DNA of 64,000 bases from Larix kaempferi (GCA_027924585.1 BSBM01000036.1:2232001-2296000); one strand, 5' to 3'. Counted from the stretch's first letter, positions 1 through 12,580 are shown. Numbers and translations are program-made. Notes: generated from the sequence alone by a model not told the origin.

Positions 1-8
1 ATATATGT

Positions 9-2108
9 GTGCATGAAATGATGTCCTCCTTGATGAGAGCTTTTGAGATTTATTCAAGAAGAGATTCCAAATATATTGATCCTAAGGAAAACAAGGGGAA
101 AAATGCATCAGCTTGCTTTAAGGATCAAAAGGAAGAGACATCACAAGAGCATGAAGAAGATTCTATTGAAAATATGGAAGATCATTTCGAGACACCTTCT
201 AGCTTAGACATGAACCAAAGAGCATCTACTAATGGATGCTTAAACTATGAAGGAGTACCTACTGATGGGTGCTCACACCTCTATGTTGGTGACATAGAGA
301 TCACTTTTGAAAGTGTTTCTACAAGTACAAGTTTCATTAAGCATGATAATGAAGACCTTGTAGCAGTTGAAGAAGAACCAAGATCAACTTCCCCATCACC
401 ACTTGAGCTTCGTGAAGTTGGTCCAAGCAAAATTGAAGAAGATGAGGAGGTTCATTTGCAAGAGCCTCAGTTTCTTGAAGGGTCCTTAAAGATGAATGAA
501 AATAAGATCCAAGAGTCCCTCAACATTCACCATGACACTCAAGCATTGGTGTCAAATTCTTGTTGGAGAGCTACTTCATTGGAGGAAACATCCTTCCTTG
601 AAGACATGGAGAAGATTCAAAGAGCAATGTGCCACATCAAAGGTAATTTCATGTCTTTGCTTTTTGATAGAAACCATTTGTTTGAGCTTAATGAATTGTT
701 ACATGATGCATACTTGAAGAATAATGAGGATATTCATAAGCTCACAATTCAAAATGAGAAACTTCTTGAAAAGTTGCAAGATACTTGTTTTTCCTCCTAT
801 GTTTCAGATTGTCAAATGGTAGATTGTTTGGAGGATTCTCATGACATGGTGGATCATGAGAAATGTGAAAATTTGAATGTTCTTGATGTGTTTGAAGATG
901 AACTTGAAGAGATCCAAACACTTGATGTGGTGGAAGAGGAATTTGAATTGCCTCTTGATGAAGGTTATGCAATTTTTAAAGAAGAGCATGATTCCTCTAC
1001 ATTGGAACCAAACTATGACAAAGAGTTCACACTTTTGAAGGAGCTGCATGATACTACCCACATGGATCCTTCCCATGATGAAAATCCTGAACTTTTTGAT
1101 CATTTGGGTGAGTTAGTACATTCTCCTACATCCTACAATTCCATGTTTTGCAGTATTAGTCTCAATGAAGTATGGGTGAAAGGGTTCTTTTTGATGGTGC
1201 CACATGAGGAGTATGGAACTCCTATATTTAACTTTTATGATGACATGGTTGGAGCACATTCTTATTCACATTTGCAGCAGCATAATTTGTCACTTTATGA
1301 TGATTCACATCTACATGGATGCACCTATGATATGGATTTGAGTCACTTGAATACTCATGGTTTTTCTAGCTCAACACTGGGTTCATTTGATGTTAGAGGA
1401 ACTTCATCCAACACTTGGATGAATAGATTTATGATGGGAGAACATTTTTGTTGGCAGCCACATACTTTGTTACATCTTTATGATTCTCACATTCATGGAT
1501 GTATGGGTGAGACTTCTTTGAGTCATTTGAAGTCTCCTTGTTTTTTCTGCTCATTATTTGGTTCAGATTCTAGTGGAGATTCTTCATTCACTTCTTGGAT
1601 GAAAGAATACATGGCTGAATATTTTGATGCATATCACATCCTTTTGGAGCAGCATTATAGGGCATGGGATCCTCACCTATGTCATTGGAGCAGATTTGAT
1701 TGGTCACTTGAAGCTTGTATGCACTTGGAAAATGGTGGTCTACTTGCTTGGAGGTATAAGCACTTTCATGACTCTTTGATGAAGCATATCCTTGATGTAC
1801 ATTTTCATTATGTTGTTATGTACTTTGATGATATATATTTGGTACTCATGATGTTTGGAAGAATGCATACAAGAAAATGGGATCCAGGAATCCTCTTATC
1901 TAATGGTGTAGGTTGGAGAGCACTCTTAATTGTTGGGGTGCAATACAAACAATGGGACCCTGGAATAATTTTTGTCTCATTGGTTTCATTTTTTGGGGGG
2001 AAGCAAGCAGCATGGGAGATGGATTCCACACTTAATAAAGTGATTTTAATAAGAGTAGTGCAGCAGCAAGCATGGTGGTTCCTCTCTAAAATATTCATGC
2101 AAACTTAA
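9..2108 (+). CDS. Long accessory ORF at the 3' end of a gypsy-like LTR element
   Basis: A 699-residue frame without a stop runs to just before a polypurine tract and LTR. No reverse transcriptase, integrase or protease motif is visible. The first ~330 residues are very acidic (Glu/Asp-rich, coiled-coil-like near 215-260). The C-terminal half is rich in His, Trp, Tyr and Phe and holds an imperfect internal duplication: two blocks near residues 435-540 carry similar 'DSHxHGC', 'SLSHL' and 'SWM' motifs. Three later 'WDP' motifs follow. Position between the missing pol and the 3' LTR matches the extra 3' ORFs of large plant gypsy elements, so I infer an element-encoded protein, not a host gene. 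The true start may lie left of the window; the first Met is only the first available. Function unknown. Confidence 0.55.
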   Translation: MHEMMSSLMRAFEIYSRRDSKYIDPKENKGKNASACFKDQKEETSQEHEEDSIENMEDHFETPSSLDMNQRASTNGCLNYEGVPTDGCSHLYVGDIEITFESVSTSTSFIKHDNEDLVAVEEEPRSTSPSPLELREVGPSKIEEDEEVHLQEPQFLEGSLKMNENKIQESLNIHHDTQALVSNSCWRATSLEETSFLEDMEKIQRAMCHIKGNFMSLLFDRNHLFELNELLHDAYLKNNEDIHKLTIQNEKLLEKLQDTCFSSYVSDCQMVDCLEDSHDMVDHEKCENLNVLDVFEDELEEIQTLDVVEEEFELPLDEGYAIFKEEHDSSTLEPNYDKEFTLLKELHDTTHMDPSHDENPELFDHLGELVHSPTSYNSMFCSISLNEVWVKGFFLMVPHEEYGTPIFNFYDDMVGAHSYSHLQQHNLSLYDDSHLHGCTYDMDLSHLNTHGFSSSTLGSFDVRGTSSNTWMNRFMMGEHFCWQPHTLLHLYDSHIHGCMGETSLSHLKSPCFFCSLFGSDSSGDSSFTSWMKEYMAEYFDAYHILLEQHYRAWDPHLCHWSRFDWSLEACMHLENGGLLAWRYKHFHDSLMKHILDVHFHYVVMYFDDIYLVLMMFGRMHTRKWDPGILLSNGVGWRALLIVGVQYKQWDPGIIFVSLVSFFGGKQAAWEMDSTLNKVILIRVVQQQAWWFLSKIFMQT

Positions 2109-2208
2109 AGACTCAAGGTTTGGAAATTCAATGGCAACTTCAAAGAATTATACATAAAGCAGGTTCTTCAACACCCATGTTTGAAATTGCTTGAGGACAA
2201 GCAATATT

Positions 2209-2220
2209 GGGAAGGGAGGA
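2209..2220 (+). other. Polypurine tract of the gypsy-like element
   Basis: The purine run gggaagggagga sits two bases before the TGTCATGTCCC start of the LTR. This is where plus-strand DNA synthesis is primed in LTR retrotransposons. Confidence 0.55.
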
Positions 2221-2222
2221 TT

Positions 2223-4244
2223 TGTCATGTCCCAAATTTGGAATTGGATCACAATGGCCTAATCACATTAGCCATATTCATTAGAGTTTGTAAAATTGAT
2301 GTTAAGGGTCAAATAATTGCCAAGGAGAAAAATTACTAGTTTCCTAGGTTTGGGGTGGAAGCTTTGGGATTTGGAATAAGGGGGATAATAAATGATGTTT
2401 AGACATTAGAAGGGTTCAAGTATTTAATAAATAGAGTGAATAAAGAAATTCAAGAGAAATCCTAAGTGACAAATGGTTTTGGAGACATATGGAGGATGTG
2501 GGACCCACACTAGCTTGATTTTTCATAATACATGGTATCTCTCTTTTGCAAATTCGAATTAATGGGAATGTGAACACTCTTGGGTGAGTTGGTAAGTCAT
2601 AAAACATTTCATTGAGAATCTTAGGTCGAATTTGGAAGTATTGGTAACCTCCATGGAAGATAAAGAGTCAAAGTGGAAGTTTGTGGACACTTGGGCTAGA
2701 TTCCCTAGCCCCTATGACACCAATGATGGAGCATCTATGACAACTATGACAAATTGCAGACCTGACCTCTGACATCTGACCACTATGACATGTAAGCCCC
2801 AAAAATAGGCTCAAATAAGGCAAATTTGGGAGTTGGGGAAGCCAAAGAGACTCAAAATCGAATTTGGGAGAAGATGGAAGGTTGGAACTAGGAGACAAGT
2901 GGCAAATGTGGAATATTTCCTAAATGAAAATCTATTGAATCTATTGAGAGGATTTCGACCCTTAGAAGGATAATGTTGGTTATAAAATGTAGAAATGAAG
3001 TATGAGAATGGCTTTTGATCATTTTTAGAATTTGCAATTGCATTTGTGAAGAGGGAGAGCTAGTGGATGACTAGTTTCTTGCCTTAGCCAATTTCGAGGG
3101 TGAAAGATTCCCATCCAAGTTGGCAATTGGAAAGGCCATTCAGACCTTTTATTTGGAGCTTTAATGGAGTCTTTATTTGCAAGTGTAAGCTACAGGGCAG
3201 CTCATGATTTTTTCTATTGCAGCTCGCTCCTTCAACCATTTCCAGTTTTGATGGCATATTCTTGATCCTTGAGGGAGGGCGTTTTTGGTGAGCTATTGTA
3301 CTCTTTGGGGGAGCTTCTAATGCCCCATTTATTTTGTAATATGAATTAAATACTCTGTTCTTAATCTCCAAAAATTTTCAGGTCGAAATTCCAAGTAGAA
3401 ATGTATAAATCTCATTTTTAATGGAAGAACAATGCCATTTCCCCACTACCTTGTTGTGAGCCAGTGTATTGATGATGATTTCGAATGAATGGATGATTCT
3501 CTGATATATTTGTGATAAATATACTGCCATGGATGTCTTATACAAGTTTCATGTACTGTAATTGAGCATTTGAAGCATTTTTACTCAGTTTAATTGCATT
3601 GGGAGAAGAAATAGTGCCATTTCCCCAAGGGTCAAATTGGGGATTTTTGCAGTTGAATGGGAGAGGGTGAGAACAGTTGTAATAAAAAATTAATGGTGCA
3701 TATGAGACCTTAATAACATACTTAACACATTACATACCTCTGTTCATAAATTTGAGTGGGTTTGGAGGCATTTGGGAAGCCATTTTCAGTACTTACCTTA
3801 GGGGGATTTGAACCCCAAATTACTTGTAAAATTGCATACTTGGTCCAGAATATTAAGAGAGTTTGCAGAGGTCTTTTGGTGGACATATGTTATCCCTGAA
3901 CATCATATTCAATTCCTAATATCATTCATAAACCTTCCTTGAATATTTGAAGGCATTTGGAGTCAATTTGAGACCTAGAGACCAATACTAGTCAAAGGGA
4001 AATCACTAGTAAAGTTACCTACATTGACCAGAATTGAAAGAGTATTTGAAGAAGTGTTTTAAAGGTACAAAGGAATCCCTGAAACACATATTTATGTTCT
4101 AATATCATTCATATACCTTCTCATAAGATTTGGGATCATTTGGGGCAAATTTGGGACCTAGAGATCGAAACTAATCAAAGGTCGAACCAAGGAAAAAAGT
4201 GGAAAATTGCAATTTTAATAAAATTCCTAATAAGGGACATTACA
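2223..4244 (+). repeat. 3' LTR (about 2.0 kb) of the gypsy-like element
   Basis: The segment starts TGTCATGTCCC and ends GGGACATTACA; these are inverted complements with one mismatch, as expected for LTR ends. It follows a polypurine tract and contains no convincing ORF. Its right third has two imperfect copies of a ~180-bp segment (about 3870-4190), each with 'aatatcattcata' and 'gacctagaga'. The matching 5' LTR must lie left of the window, so the target duplication (gtcat follows the LTR) cannot be confirmed. Confidence 0.6.
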
Positions 4245-4935
4245 GTCATCAACTTCCATTATCCCTCGCTTGTCTAGTATGCATATTCCAGCTACCTAGG
4301 GAGTCTCGAAGTAGACATAGACTTGTTATATGTTGAAAAGTGAATGGTACTGGTACCTTGTGCATAAGAAAAATATGATCTGACCTACTTGAACTGCTTC
4401 TGCAACTAACCTCATACATTTTCTATAATTAAATATTCATCCCACCATCCTCAATCCTTACCTCAGTACCCCTCACTTACCTCCTGCCCGGTTCGAAGGA
4501 TTTGATAGAAAATTTTACTAGTAAAAGTTATAAAAGTTTTTGAAGTGGAGTTAATATTTGGGTCAAATCTTGCCCAGGATATTACATTTCCTTGGTTTTT
4601 TTCCTCTGGGTAGTTAACCTCTGCATTCTGGAATAAATTCCTATGAGCATTTTCCTAGTAGTTGTAGCTTCCTCGGAAATTTTCCTAAGCTTGGTTACCA
4701 TCCCTTGCAATTCATACGTTTTCTCAGTGATAAATTCTTGGGAATGGAATAATTGTTCCTATAATGCAGAGGCACACTCATAAAACGACGCTCAATCTTG
4801 TTTTTGTTCTTGTGCAAAATTCAGTTGTTCCACCAGGGACTTCTTTTGTCTATTTAGCTCTATTACTTGAGCTTGTAAATCTTCCTTTTCAATTGCAAGA
4901 GATTCAACCTATTGGTCTAACTGGATTTAGTTTTC
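4245..4935. other. Non-coding stretch between gypsy LTR and ORF remnant
   Basis: No open frame of note on either strand. On the minus strand it follows the end of the coiled-coil ORF remnant and may be that element's 3' untranslated part. A pyrimidine-rich patch lies near 4440-4490. Confidence 0.3.
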
Positions 4936-6734
4936 CTATAACCCACTTATTTTAGCTTGAAGGTCAGTCTTCTCTCCTTCTATGATCACTACATGTACAT
5001 TTAATGAGTCATTTTCATCCTCCAGACTCTGAACAGTCTGCCTAATTTTCTCCTTCTTCAACTCTAAATCATCACTCTGTCTTCTCATTTCAATCCCTTC
5101 ATTTTGGGCTTGTACCAAGTTGTATTTCAACTTAATCATTTTTTCTTTTATCTTCTCCACATGTTCCATCAATTAATGAATGTTATCTTCATTGGCTTAT
5201 GCAGCAGCAACATTCACCAATGTTGTGAATTTAGGATCCTTGTTCCTGCCTTCCAATACTGTAACTTCTTGTATGGTAATGATATCTGGTTGCGCAAAAA
5301 CCTTTAATCTATTTTTTGTTCTCTTCATGATAGTTTTATTTTTGGATCGAAGACTATCATTTCCAGTTTGGAAACCGAATTTTGCTTGAACGGTGTGAGT
5401 GGCGTTAGTCCTAGCTTAGCCAAAGGAAGATGACCTCCAGTGAGAGGTACTTTGGTGTCGATATCCATAGCATTATCAATTTCCATGTATTGCTTCTCAT
5501 TACCCTCTTGTGAGTTCTGAGATTCCACAGATTTCTTGATATGTTCTTCTTCTTCATTTTTATTCTTTAAAGCTTCTTCTTGTAATATTTTTCCTCTTTT
5601 TCTGCAGCCAATTTTCTATCTTTTCCTGGTCTACTTTTTTTCATGCTTCTTCAGCTTTCTCCTTATCTTGTCTCTCTTATTTTCTCTTCTTGGCCAATTC
5701 CTATTTTTGCATTCTCTTGGTATTTTCAGCTGAAAGATCTTCTTCAATTGCTTTTCTTCTTACTGCTTCCTCTAAATATTCTTTTGTTGATGTATCTAGC
5801 TGGTTGGAACTTGCTCCTGCTTTCTTGCCGAATCTTTTGTTTAACTTTGTAATAGTTTTTACTCTTTTATACCCTTCTTCATTCTGCAAGAAATGACTTC
5901 TATATTCATAATTAATCCTACATGATTGGCAATGCTAAGCAACCTTATGAAGGTTGTCATTTCTAGCAAAAATATTTTCACCGAAGTGATAAAAATCCAG
6001 TTCTTTCACGCATTCTTCCGCTTCTTTGACTTTGTTGAATTTATATGCCCCAACTACAATTGGGAGAGGTGTCCATGAAGCTTTCTTATTTTCATGCAAG
6101 AAGTGTCCCACACCATTTATAAACACTTGTCTCACTATCTCCTTTAATACAATGTATTTTTTAACATATTTAGGCATTAGTGATGAACTCTTTAAACCTC
6201 CATACATGAGTAGATATGTACCCTCAATAGTAAAGTAATAGTCTCATAGCTTGGAGACCACTATGAGTGCTTCATCCGACATACAATTAGGTTCTTTGTC
6301 AAAATTAATTTATACAATGACATCAAGAACTCTTCACAAATCTGTCTATAAAAACTTGCATGCTTGTGTGCCCATATAATTTGATAGGCCACATATACCA
6401 GAGTCTCACTGGGGTTCCATCTGCATCCAAGCTTTGGAAAATGATTCACAATGAAGATAAAATCAATCAGGTGATAGGACATATAAAAATCGGCTTTATT
6501 TTGCTTAATTCCCTCTTGAGCATATGTTATGGCCTGCATCAATTTTTTTGAAATAATGTCATCCTAGTTGAAGATGGTACCATGCATTATGATATGCTAT
6601 AATAGTGGTATCCAAATGAGCTTGTAACTGCTTGCACTAGCTCTTCCATATACTCTGCAAAAAAGAGTGGCAACAACCTTAAATGGATTATTTAGGTTCT
6701 TAGTTTCATATTCCCTACTATTTCTTTGACGTAA
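4936..6734 (-). pseudogene. Left part of an old coiled-coil ORF (non-gag-pol retroelement protein), cut by the copia insertion
   Basis: Five consecutive minus-strand frames (6542-6261, 6207-5935, 5889-5701, 5528-5325, 5172-4936) read in order as one decayed protein. The last frame is a clear coiled coil (Glu/Lys/Leu heptads over ~70 residues). The middle holds an acidic/Lys-rich linker. The first parts contain aromatic, globular-looking sequence ('GCRWNPSETLVYVAYQI'). No gag, RT or integrase motif is present. Architecture, a globular N-terminus followed by a coiled coil, resembles the ORF at 34189-37049. The reading continues on the far side of the copia element at 14186-14700, so the ORF pre-dates that insertion. 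Stops and frame changes make it non-functional. Confidence 0.45.
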
Positions 6735-6739
6735 CTATT
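6735..6739 (+). repeat. Target-site duplication, left copy (ctatt)
   Basis: ctatt directly precedes the 5' LTR and recurs directly after the 3' LTR at 14181-14185. A 5-bp duplication is typical of copia integration. Confidence 0.9.
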
Positions 6740-7343
6740 TGTTGAGATATTGTAACTTCAAAGAATAGTATATTTGTACTTTATTATTCCGGAGATGTTT
6801 CATTCCTCCGTGAAGATCTTATTGTATATTCGGAGATGTTTATTCCTCCGTCATATTGTGGTAACTTGGGTTATTAGACTTCCCTAGTGGGGGTCGGCCC
6901 TATATGTGTTATGTGGGTCAAAGGGTTATTAGATCACCCTAGAGGGGTCGGCCCTGTCAGTTGTAGTGGGGTATTTAACCCATTGGTTAAATACGAGCCT
7001 ACATGATTTGTGTAAAAGACAAGTCGGAGTAGTGTATAAATAGAGGAGGTGTATTCCTCATTTTACACACACTCACTCACTTGAGAGTGGCGCACTTGTG
7101 GAGGAGAGGTCTGCTATGGAGAAGGAGGAGCTTATGCTCAGGGTTACATCTTTGTATATTGCTGGTCATCTATATTGAGGAAGCTTTGCTGGGTTTTCTA
7201 CCCCATGAAGGTTTCCCAGGATAAATTTGTGTCTCTTGTGTTTATGTTGTGCTTGTTGTTTCTTCAGTGATCTTGTATATGCTATTATTGTGAAATGGAA
7301 TGCAATTATGTTATTTTCTATCTTAGCATATTAAAACTTAACA
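6740..7343 (+). repeat. 5' LTR of copia element (604 bp)
   Basis: Starts TGTTGAGATATTG and ends AAACTTAACA. It contains a TATA box (tataaata, 7035-7042), the likely promoter of the element transcript. Length equals the 3' LTR exactly. Short blocks such as 'gggttattaga' and the TATA region are shared with the LTR at 17343-17947, indicating a sister family. Confidence 0.93.
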
Positions 7344-7355
7344 TGGTATCAGAGC
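7344..7355 (+). other. Primer-binding site (initiator tRNA-Met)
   Basis: TGGTATCAGAGC directly follows the LTR. It is the standard plant copia primer-binding site, complementary to the 3' end of initiator methionine tRNA. Confidence 0.93.
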
Positions 7356-10300
7356 TAACTTGGAGGAAGGCAATGTATGGTACTTACGACACTTGCTTCT
7401 CTTGCGACAATTTGAAGGTTAGGGTTTTATATAGCAAAAACCAGTCATCGTGTAACTTTCGCTATAAATCCATTTTGGAGAAGGTTCAGGATCTGCAACC
7501 TTTACAGGTCTTAGATTACATCCCCAGGTACCTTTTGTCCTAAGGGCACCCTCAGATTCGTTGTACTTTGTGAGTTATGATCAGTACAAGTTAGGGTTTC
7601 TGCCTCTTCCAGATCTGAGTCAAAATCAGGTGACCTAGGAAAACAGGTCATAACTTTGGCTAGGAATATCCAAATGAAATGTCGTAAAAAGTTAAAGGTA
7701 TTACACAGATGGTAATATCTCAAGAAACTTTTTCAGAGGCCAAATCTGAATCGGTGACACGTGGAACGCCGTACAAGTTCGCTCTCCTATTTTATCCCAT
7801 AAACAGGTCACGTTGCGACACTTGGCATAACTTGGGATAGGAAGCTCCAAATGAAATTTCGTAAAAAGTGACACGTAGTAAACAGACTTTATTATCTCAG
7901 GAAATGTATTCAGAGGTTGAAGCTAAACCAGTGACATGTGGCACGCCGTACAATTTATCTCTCCTGTTTTATCCCATAAACAGGTCATGTTGCGACACAT
8001 GGCATAACTCTCTCACAGAAAATCCAATTGAGGTCAGACCTATCGGGATGGAAATATGATAGGTCAGGCTACCACTGAAAAAAAATTCAGACCCTGTGGA
8101 GCAAAAAGTTCAGAGTTACAGCAGAAACAATCAGGTACATATTTCTGTCAAAACATAATTATTTTTGGAGCACCTTCATTCATGGCTTCCGGAATTTAGG
8201 GTTTCGGAGAAAGTTAGAATTTTTGGAATCGGAATCCACGGATGAATGCTACTCAGGAAAATTGAAATTTAGAGACCAAGATCAAATTTTTTGGTTGGGT
8301 AGAAGACCGGGCTTGATCAAACCCCAGTTCGGGATTTTGATCGGAAAGATGGAAAATTAGGGCTTCAACAAAAGTTGGAATTTTTGAAGTCTGTAACCAT
8401 GACTGGAAGCTCCTCAGAAAAATAAGAGTTTGAGCCTCGGGTTGAACCTTTTGATTGGACAGAAGGGTGGTCTTCATCAAACCCTAGTTCGGGTTCCTGT
8501 CAAGAAGTTCCAGAAGTTTCGAAGGAAATTTTGAGGGGTCAAATTTTGGAGATTTCAAAATTGAAGTATGCTAGTTTGATCAGCTCAGCAAGACACATCC
8601 TTCCATCCATTCAGAAGTGTGAAAGTCAAAGATTGAATTTCTAGGGTTTCTCTAGCAAACCCTAATCAAGCTCCAGATCAAGTTTCAGGGGGAGTTGAGG
8701 CTAAGGCCTTACATAAGAAGACTACAAGAAGTCTCGACAGGTATGACTTAAGGAGGTTCAGGTATGTCTTGAAATCTGATTCTTGATTAAGTTCATAATG
8801 TGTTTATCTTCATATTATTTATTAGTACAATCTTGATTATTGTTAGAATTGTCTTATCACCCTAGTAACAGTATGAATGCATACATTCATTGATTAGGGC
8901 TATATGATTGTACTAATACATTATGGTGTTGTGTGAGGTTGATGTTGTCTGCTAACAAGATACAGGTACATCACAAAAGACAAATCAAATTCCATGACCA
9001 TGACAACATGAAGACAAAGACTCATCCATAATATTTGTTCTACTTACGAGGTACGTATGACTTTGTTATATTATGCTTAACCTATGAGACATGCAGGTTC
9101 TAGCTCAGGATCTCTAAATCATTGAAGAGATTGTTTAGGTATGTTGTACATAACTAAGCAGGTATACTAATCCAGGTATGTTTTCCTATGTCAAGTTAGA
9201 ATCTTACCTTGTGTTAGGATCCCTTAGATAAGTATACTTGGTATGATTGGTTATGCTTATTCATAAAGTTAGTAATCAAGGGTATATGCATATTATGTCT
9301 CTTATCTTGATGATTTAATTAACCAGAAGAGTACTATGATCAAACAAGAATATGCATGAGTAAAAGAAGACTTCCTTGAAACCCTGAATACTAATGATCA
9401 TGACTATACATATTCAAGATTATTTAGAATTAGAATGTATTGAGAATATACTAATGAATGTATGTTTGTGTATGAGATCATGAGGATGACACTAGTGCAC
9501 ACTTGAGCATGCACAGTGGTACAGAATGAATAGAAGTTCAAAATACATATAGAAGATCAAGCAGGAGGCAACCACACAAACATAAAAGATAAGTGTTTGA
9601 GTTGTTATTTGAAATAGTAAATGATATTGCTTGTATGTATATTTGTATTCCTAGAATATATCATGCTGAGTGTAAACATTCATAGAGCATTGGATAGTAT
9701 ACTACTAATATGCATATGATTGGTAAGTTGGACAAACATTCCATTGTTGCTTGTCTAGAATGAAACCTCTTTGCTGACATGCTGAGAGCTGTGCACACTC
9801 TCGATAGTATGTTCTGGTAGAGATGGAAGGCATCTAGATAGCCACTGTATGCATACAGGATATGGGAAAGTGTTGTGCCAAAGTATTGGTCAAAATAGTT
9901 ACATAACTATGTAAATGATATCTGTATGCATAATAGGTTATCATGATTTGATGATTATGAAGTATTACTAATAATGTACTTAATTTTGATTTGTAGGAAA
10001 GATCATGATGAATGATGAACACTGAACAAGTGATGGATGTTCAACAAAAGGATTTACAAATTGAACACACTATAGAAGGTTTGTGGCTAGAAGATTCTCT
10101 TAGAAAGAGGAAGAGAATCATGATGAGATGTTTGCTCCAAGTGGCTAGATAAGACCATTCTCTTAATAGTATAATAAGTGTGAATCAGGTTCTGTATGGG
10201 TTCCCAGGATCGATAATCAATTGATGAGCTTAATGATCACCATGGGTGATGTGGATCTCAACCTTTGCTACAAGGTTGAATATGGCTTCTATACACATAT

Positions 10301-10435
10301 GACATGGATGCAAGAAGGAACTCACCACAAAGTTCGAATGATTTTGAGGCTCATATCAATAAACCCATCTGATTAGAGATGGCTCAGATAGATATGCAGA
10401 AGATCATTCAATGCAGAGTGTGAATGATGGACAAT
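7356..10435 (+). other. Non-coding leader/interior of the copia element, gag-pol lost
   Basis: About 3.1 kb without a gag, protease or integrase signature; frames are short and stop-rich. 7740-7990 holds two similar ~180-bp segments ('gaatcggtgacacgtgg' / 'taaaccagtgacatgtgg', then 'tatcccataaacaggtca'). 8150-8540 holds two related ~200-bp segments. The phrase 'caggtatg' recurs between 8738 and 9180; it resembles a splice donor, but no matching exons are visible. Confidence 0.6.
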
Positions 10436-11440
10436 TGACAGCTTCTTGACAAAGCTTGGGCTTTACCAGAAGTAAAGCTGATCCTAACCTTTACCTTAAG
10501 GTTGAGGATCATACCATTACTGTATGATGATGATCTCTTTCTGACAAGGAATGAGAAACATATCATGAAAAAAAAAGAAAAAAAGAAGAAGATGGCTGCA
10601 TAAATGAAAAATGAAAGATCTCAGATTGATGCATTACTTCCTAGGTCTGGAAGTATGGCAAGGCTCAGAAGGAATCTTTATCAATCAGGGAAAGTATGAT
10701 GAGAAATATTAAAAGGACTTGATATGTTGGAATGACCACTCTCATGGATTCCAACTTGAAGCTGTTAATGAATGACTCATCAGAGTTAGTGTATATAACT
10801 CTGTACAGACATATTATTGGGTCGTTGATGTATCTGACGAATACTAGGCTAGATATATACCTTGTTGAGAACACCTTGAGTCAGTATCTAGTGGAAACTA
10901 GATATGTTCACCTGATAGTTGCAAAAGCATGTGATGAGGCATCTAAAGGATATGATAGACTTCGATCTATGCTATCTTGGAGATCATGACTTCAGATGGC
11001 TACACAGATGTTGATTAGGCAGGAAGTGTATCAAACAGGAAGAGCACATCGAGAGGATGTTATTGTCTGGGATCAACCATGATCTCATGGTTTAGCAGGA
11101 AGCAGTATAGTGTGGCTCTCATCACAAATGGAATATATGGTTGCTTGCTCTGCTAGTTGTGAAGCAGTATGGCTTCTGGATTGTTTGACTTAGAGATAGA
11201 CCCAACTGTGATCCTATGTGACAAACAAAGTTGTATCAAGATGGCAGAGAATCCAGTGTTCCATGATATGGCGCAGAAAGGAACTATAAAGTTTGAATTT
11301 GTAACAAGTTGCCGATGTACTAACCAAACCTCTACCTCAAGTGAACAAGTTACCGATGTACTAACCAAACCTCTACCTCAAGTGAACAAGTTACCAATGT
11401 ACTAACCAAACCTCTACCTCAAGAAAAGGTTGAGTATTTT
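10436..11440 (+). pseudogene. Decayed copia reverse transcriptase (C-terminus) and RNase H
   Basis: Broken frames match the conserved end of copia Pol: a 'SFLTKLGFT' block (10436 on), a degraded YVDD box ('YDDDLFLTG', about 10520), 'GSLMYLTNTR' (about 10815) and an RNase H region with 'SCEAV' and 'LCDKQSCIKMAENPVFHD' (about 11155-11265). The longest frame is 10732-10989. Stops, deletions and frameshifts occur throughout, and the RNase H piece lacks the segment that normally separates 'SCEAVWL' from 'FGLEIDP'. The motif 'VTDVLTKPLPQ' is repeated three times at 11310-11425 by a local 42-bp duplication. Not functional. Order and spelling match the better-preserved Pol at 19620-22317, so the two elements belong to related copia families. 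Confidence 0.8.
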
Positions 11441-11536
11441 CCGAGAAAGAAGAGGGATTGCATCATCCTTGAACACATGTTATAAAAGGATCCGTAGACG
11501 TATGGTCTTCGAGAATGAAGTCTGTAGTGGACAGAA

Positions 11537-11860
11537 GAGGATTGTATCATCCCTTGACTTTAGTTCTAAAGTGATCCGTAGACAGATGTCTCCAAGAATG
11601 TGGTCCCTAGTGGACGAGAGGATTGTATCATCCCGGGACTTCAGTTCTAAAGTGATCTGTAGACAGATGTCTCCGAGAATGTGGTCCCTAGTGGACAAGA
11701 GGATTGTATCATCCCTGGACTTCAGTTCTAAAGTGATCCGTAGACAAATGTCTCTGAGAATGTGATCCCTAGTGGATGGGGGGATTGTATCATCCATGGA
11801 CACATGTCCTAAAAGAGATCTATAGACATATGTCTCCGAGAAAGTGGTCCCTAGTGGACG
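11537..11860 (+). repeat. 81-bp tandem repeat, 4 units
   Basis: Starts of 'gaggattgtatcatcc' fall at 11537, 11618, 11699 and about 11780, an exact 81-bp period. First of four repeat blocks in the 3' part of the copia element. Because 81 is divisible by three, open frames appear on both strands; I do not regard them as genes. Confidence 0.9.
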
Positions 11861-12007
11861 TGATAGGACTGCATCGTCCCTGAGCGTTTGGTTCAAAATG
11901 TACGTGACAGGATTGCATCATCCTTGGACTTATGTCCTAAAGAGATAGGGATTGATCATCCCGTAAGTGGATTAGGATTGCATCATCCTTGGACTTATGT
12001 CCTAAAG

Positions 12008-12580
12008 TGATAAGGACTAATCATCCTGTAAGTAGATTGGGATTGCATCGTCCCTAGACATGGTGAGGTGTCTTAAAGTGATAAGGACTAATCATCCTGT
12101 AAGTAGATTGGGATTGCATCGTCCCTAGACATGGTGAGGTGTCTTAAAGTGATAAGGACTAATCATCCTTTAAGTAGATTGGGATTGCATCGTCCTATAC
12201 ATGGTGAGGTGTCTTAAAGTGATAAGGACTAATCATCCTGTAAGTAGATTGGGATTGCATCGTCCTTAGACATGGTGAGGTGTCTTAAAGTGATAAGGAC
12301 TAATCATCCTATAAGTAGATTGGGATTGCATCGTCCCTAGACATGGTGAGGTGTCTTAAAGTGATAAGGACTAATCATCCTGTAAGTAGATTGGGATTGC
12401 ATCGTCCCTAGACATGGTGAGGTGTCTTAAAGTGATAAGGACTAATCATCCTGTAAGTAGATTGGGATTGCATCGTCCCTAGACATGGTGAGGTGTCTTA
12501 AAGTGATAAGGACTAATCAGCCTGTAAGTTGATTCGGGATTGCATCATCCCTAGACATGGTGAGGTGTCTTAAAAGGATA
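12008..12580 (+). repeat. 71-bp tandem repeat, 8 units
   Basis: 'tgataaggac' recurs at 12008, 12079, 12150, 12220, 12291, 12362, 12433 and 12504, with a diverged ninth start near 12576. Units are nearly identical, implying recent amplification. The 'gattgcatcgtcc' core is shared with the 81-bp units ('gattgtatcatcc'), so one block probably derives from the other. Confidence 0.93.

Noticed and set aside
8738-9180. Repeated 'caggtatg' as splice donors of a host gene
   Set aside because: No exons or acceptors pair with them; they lie in the non-coding interior of the copia element.
11430-11896. Opposing ORFs of 111 and 138 residues
   Set aside because: Both come from the 81-bp repeat, whose period is a multiple of three; they shadow each other.
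12008-12580. CRISPR-like regular repeats
   Set aside because: Repeats are directly adjacent without variable spacers, and the sequence is a eukaryotic retrotransposon tail.
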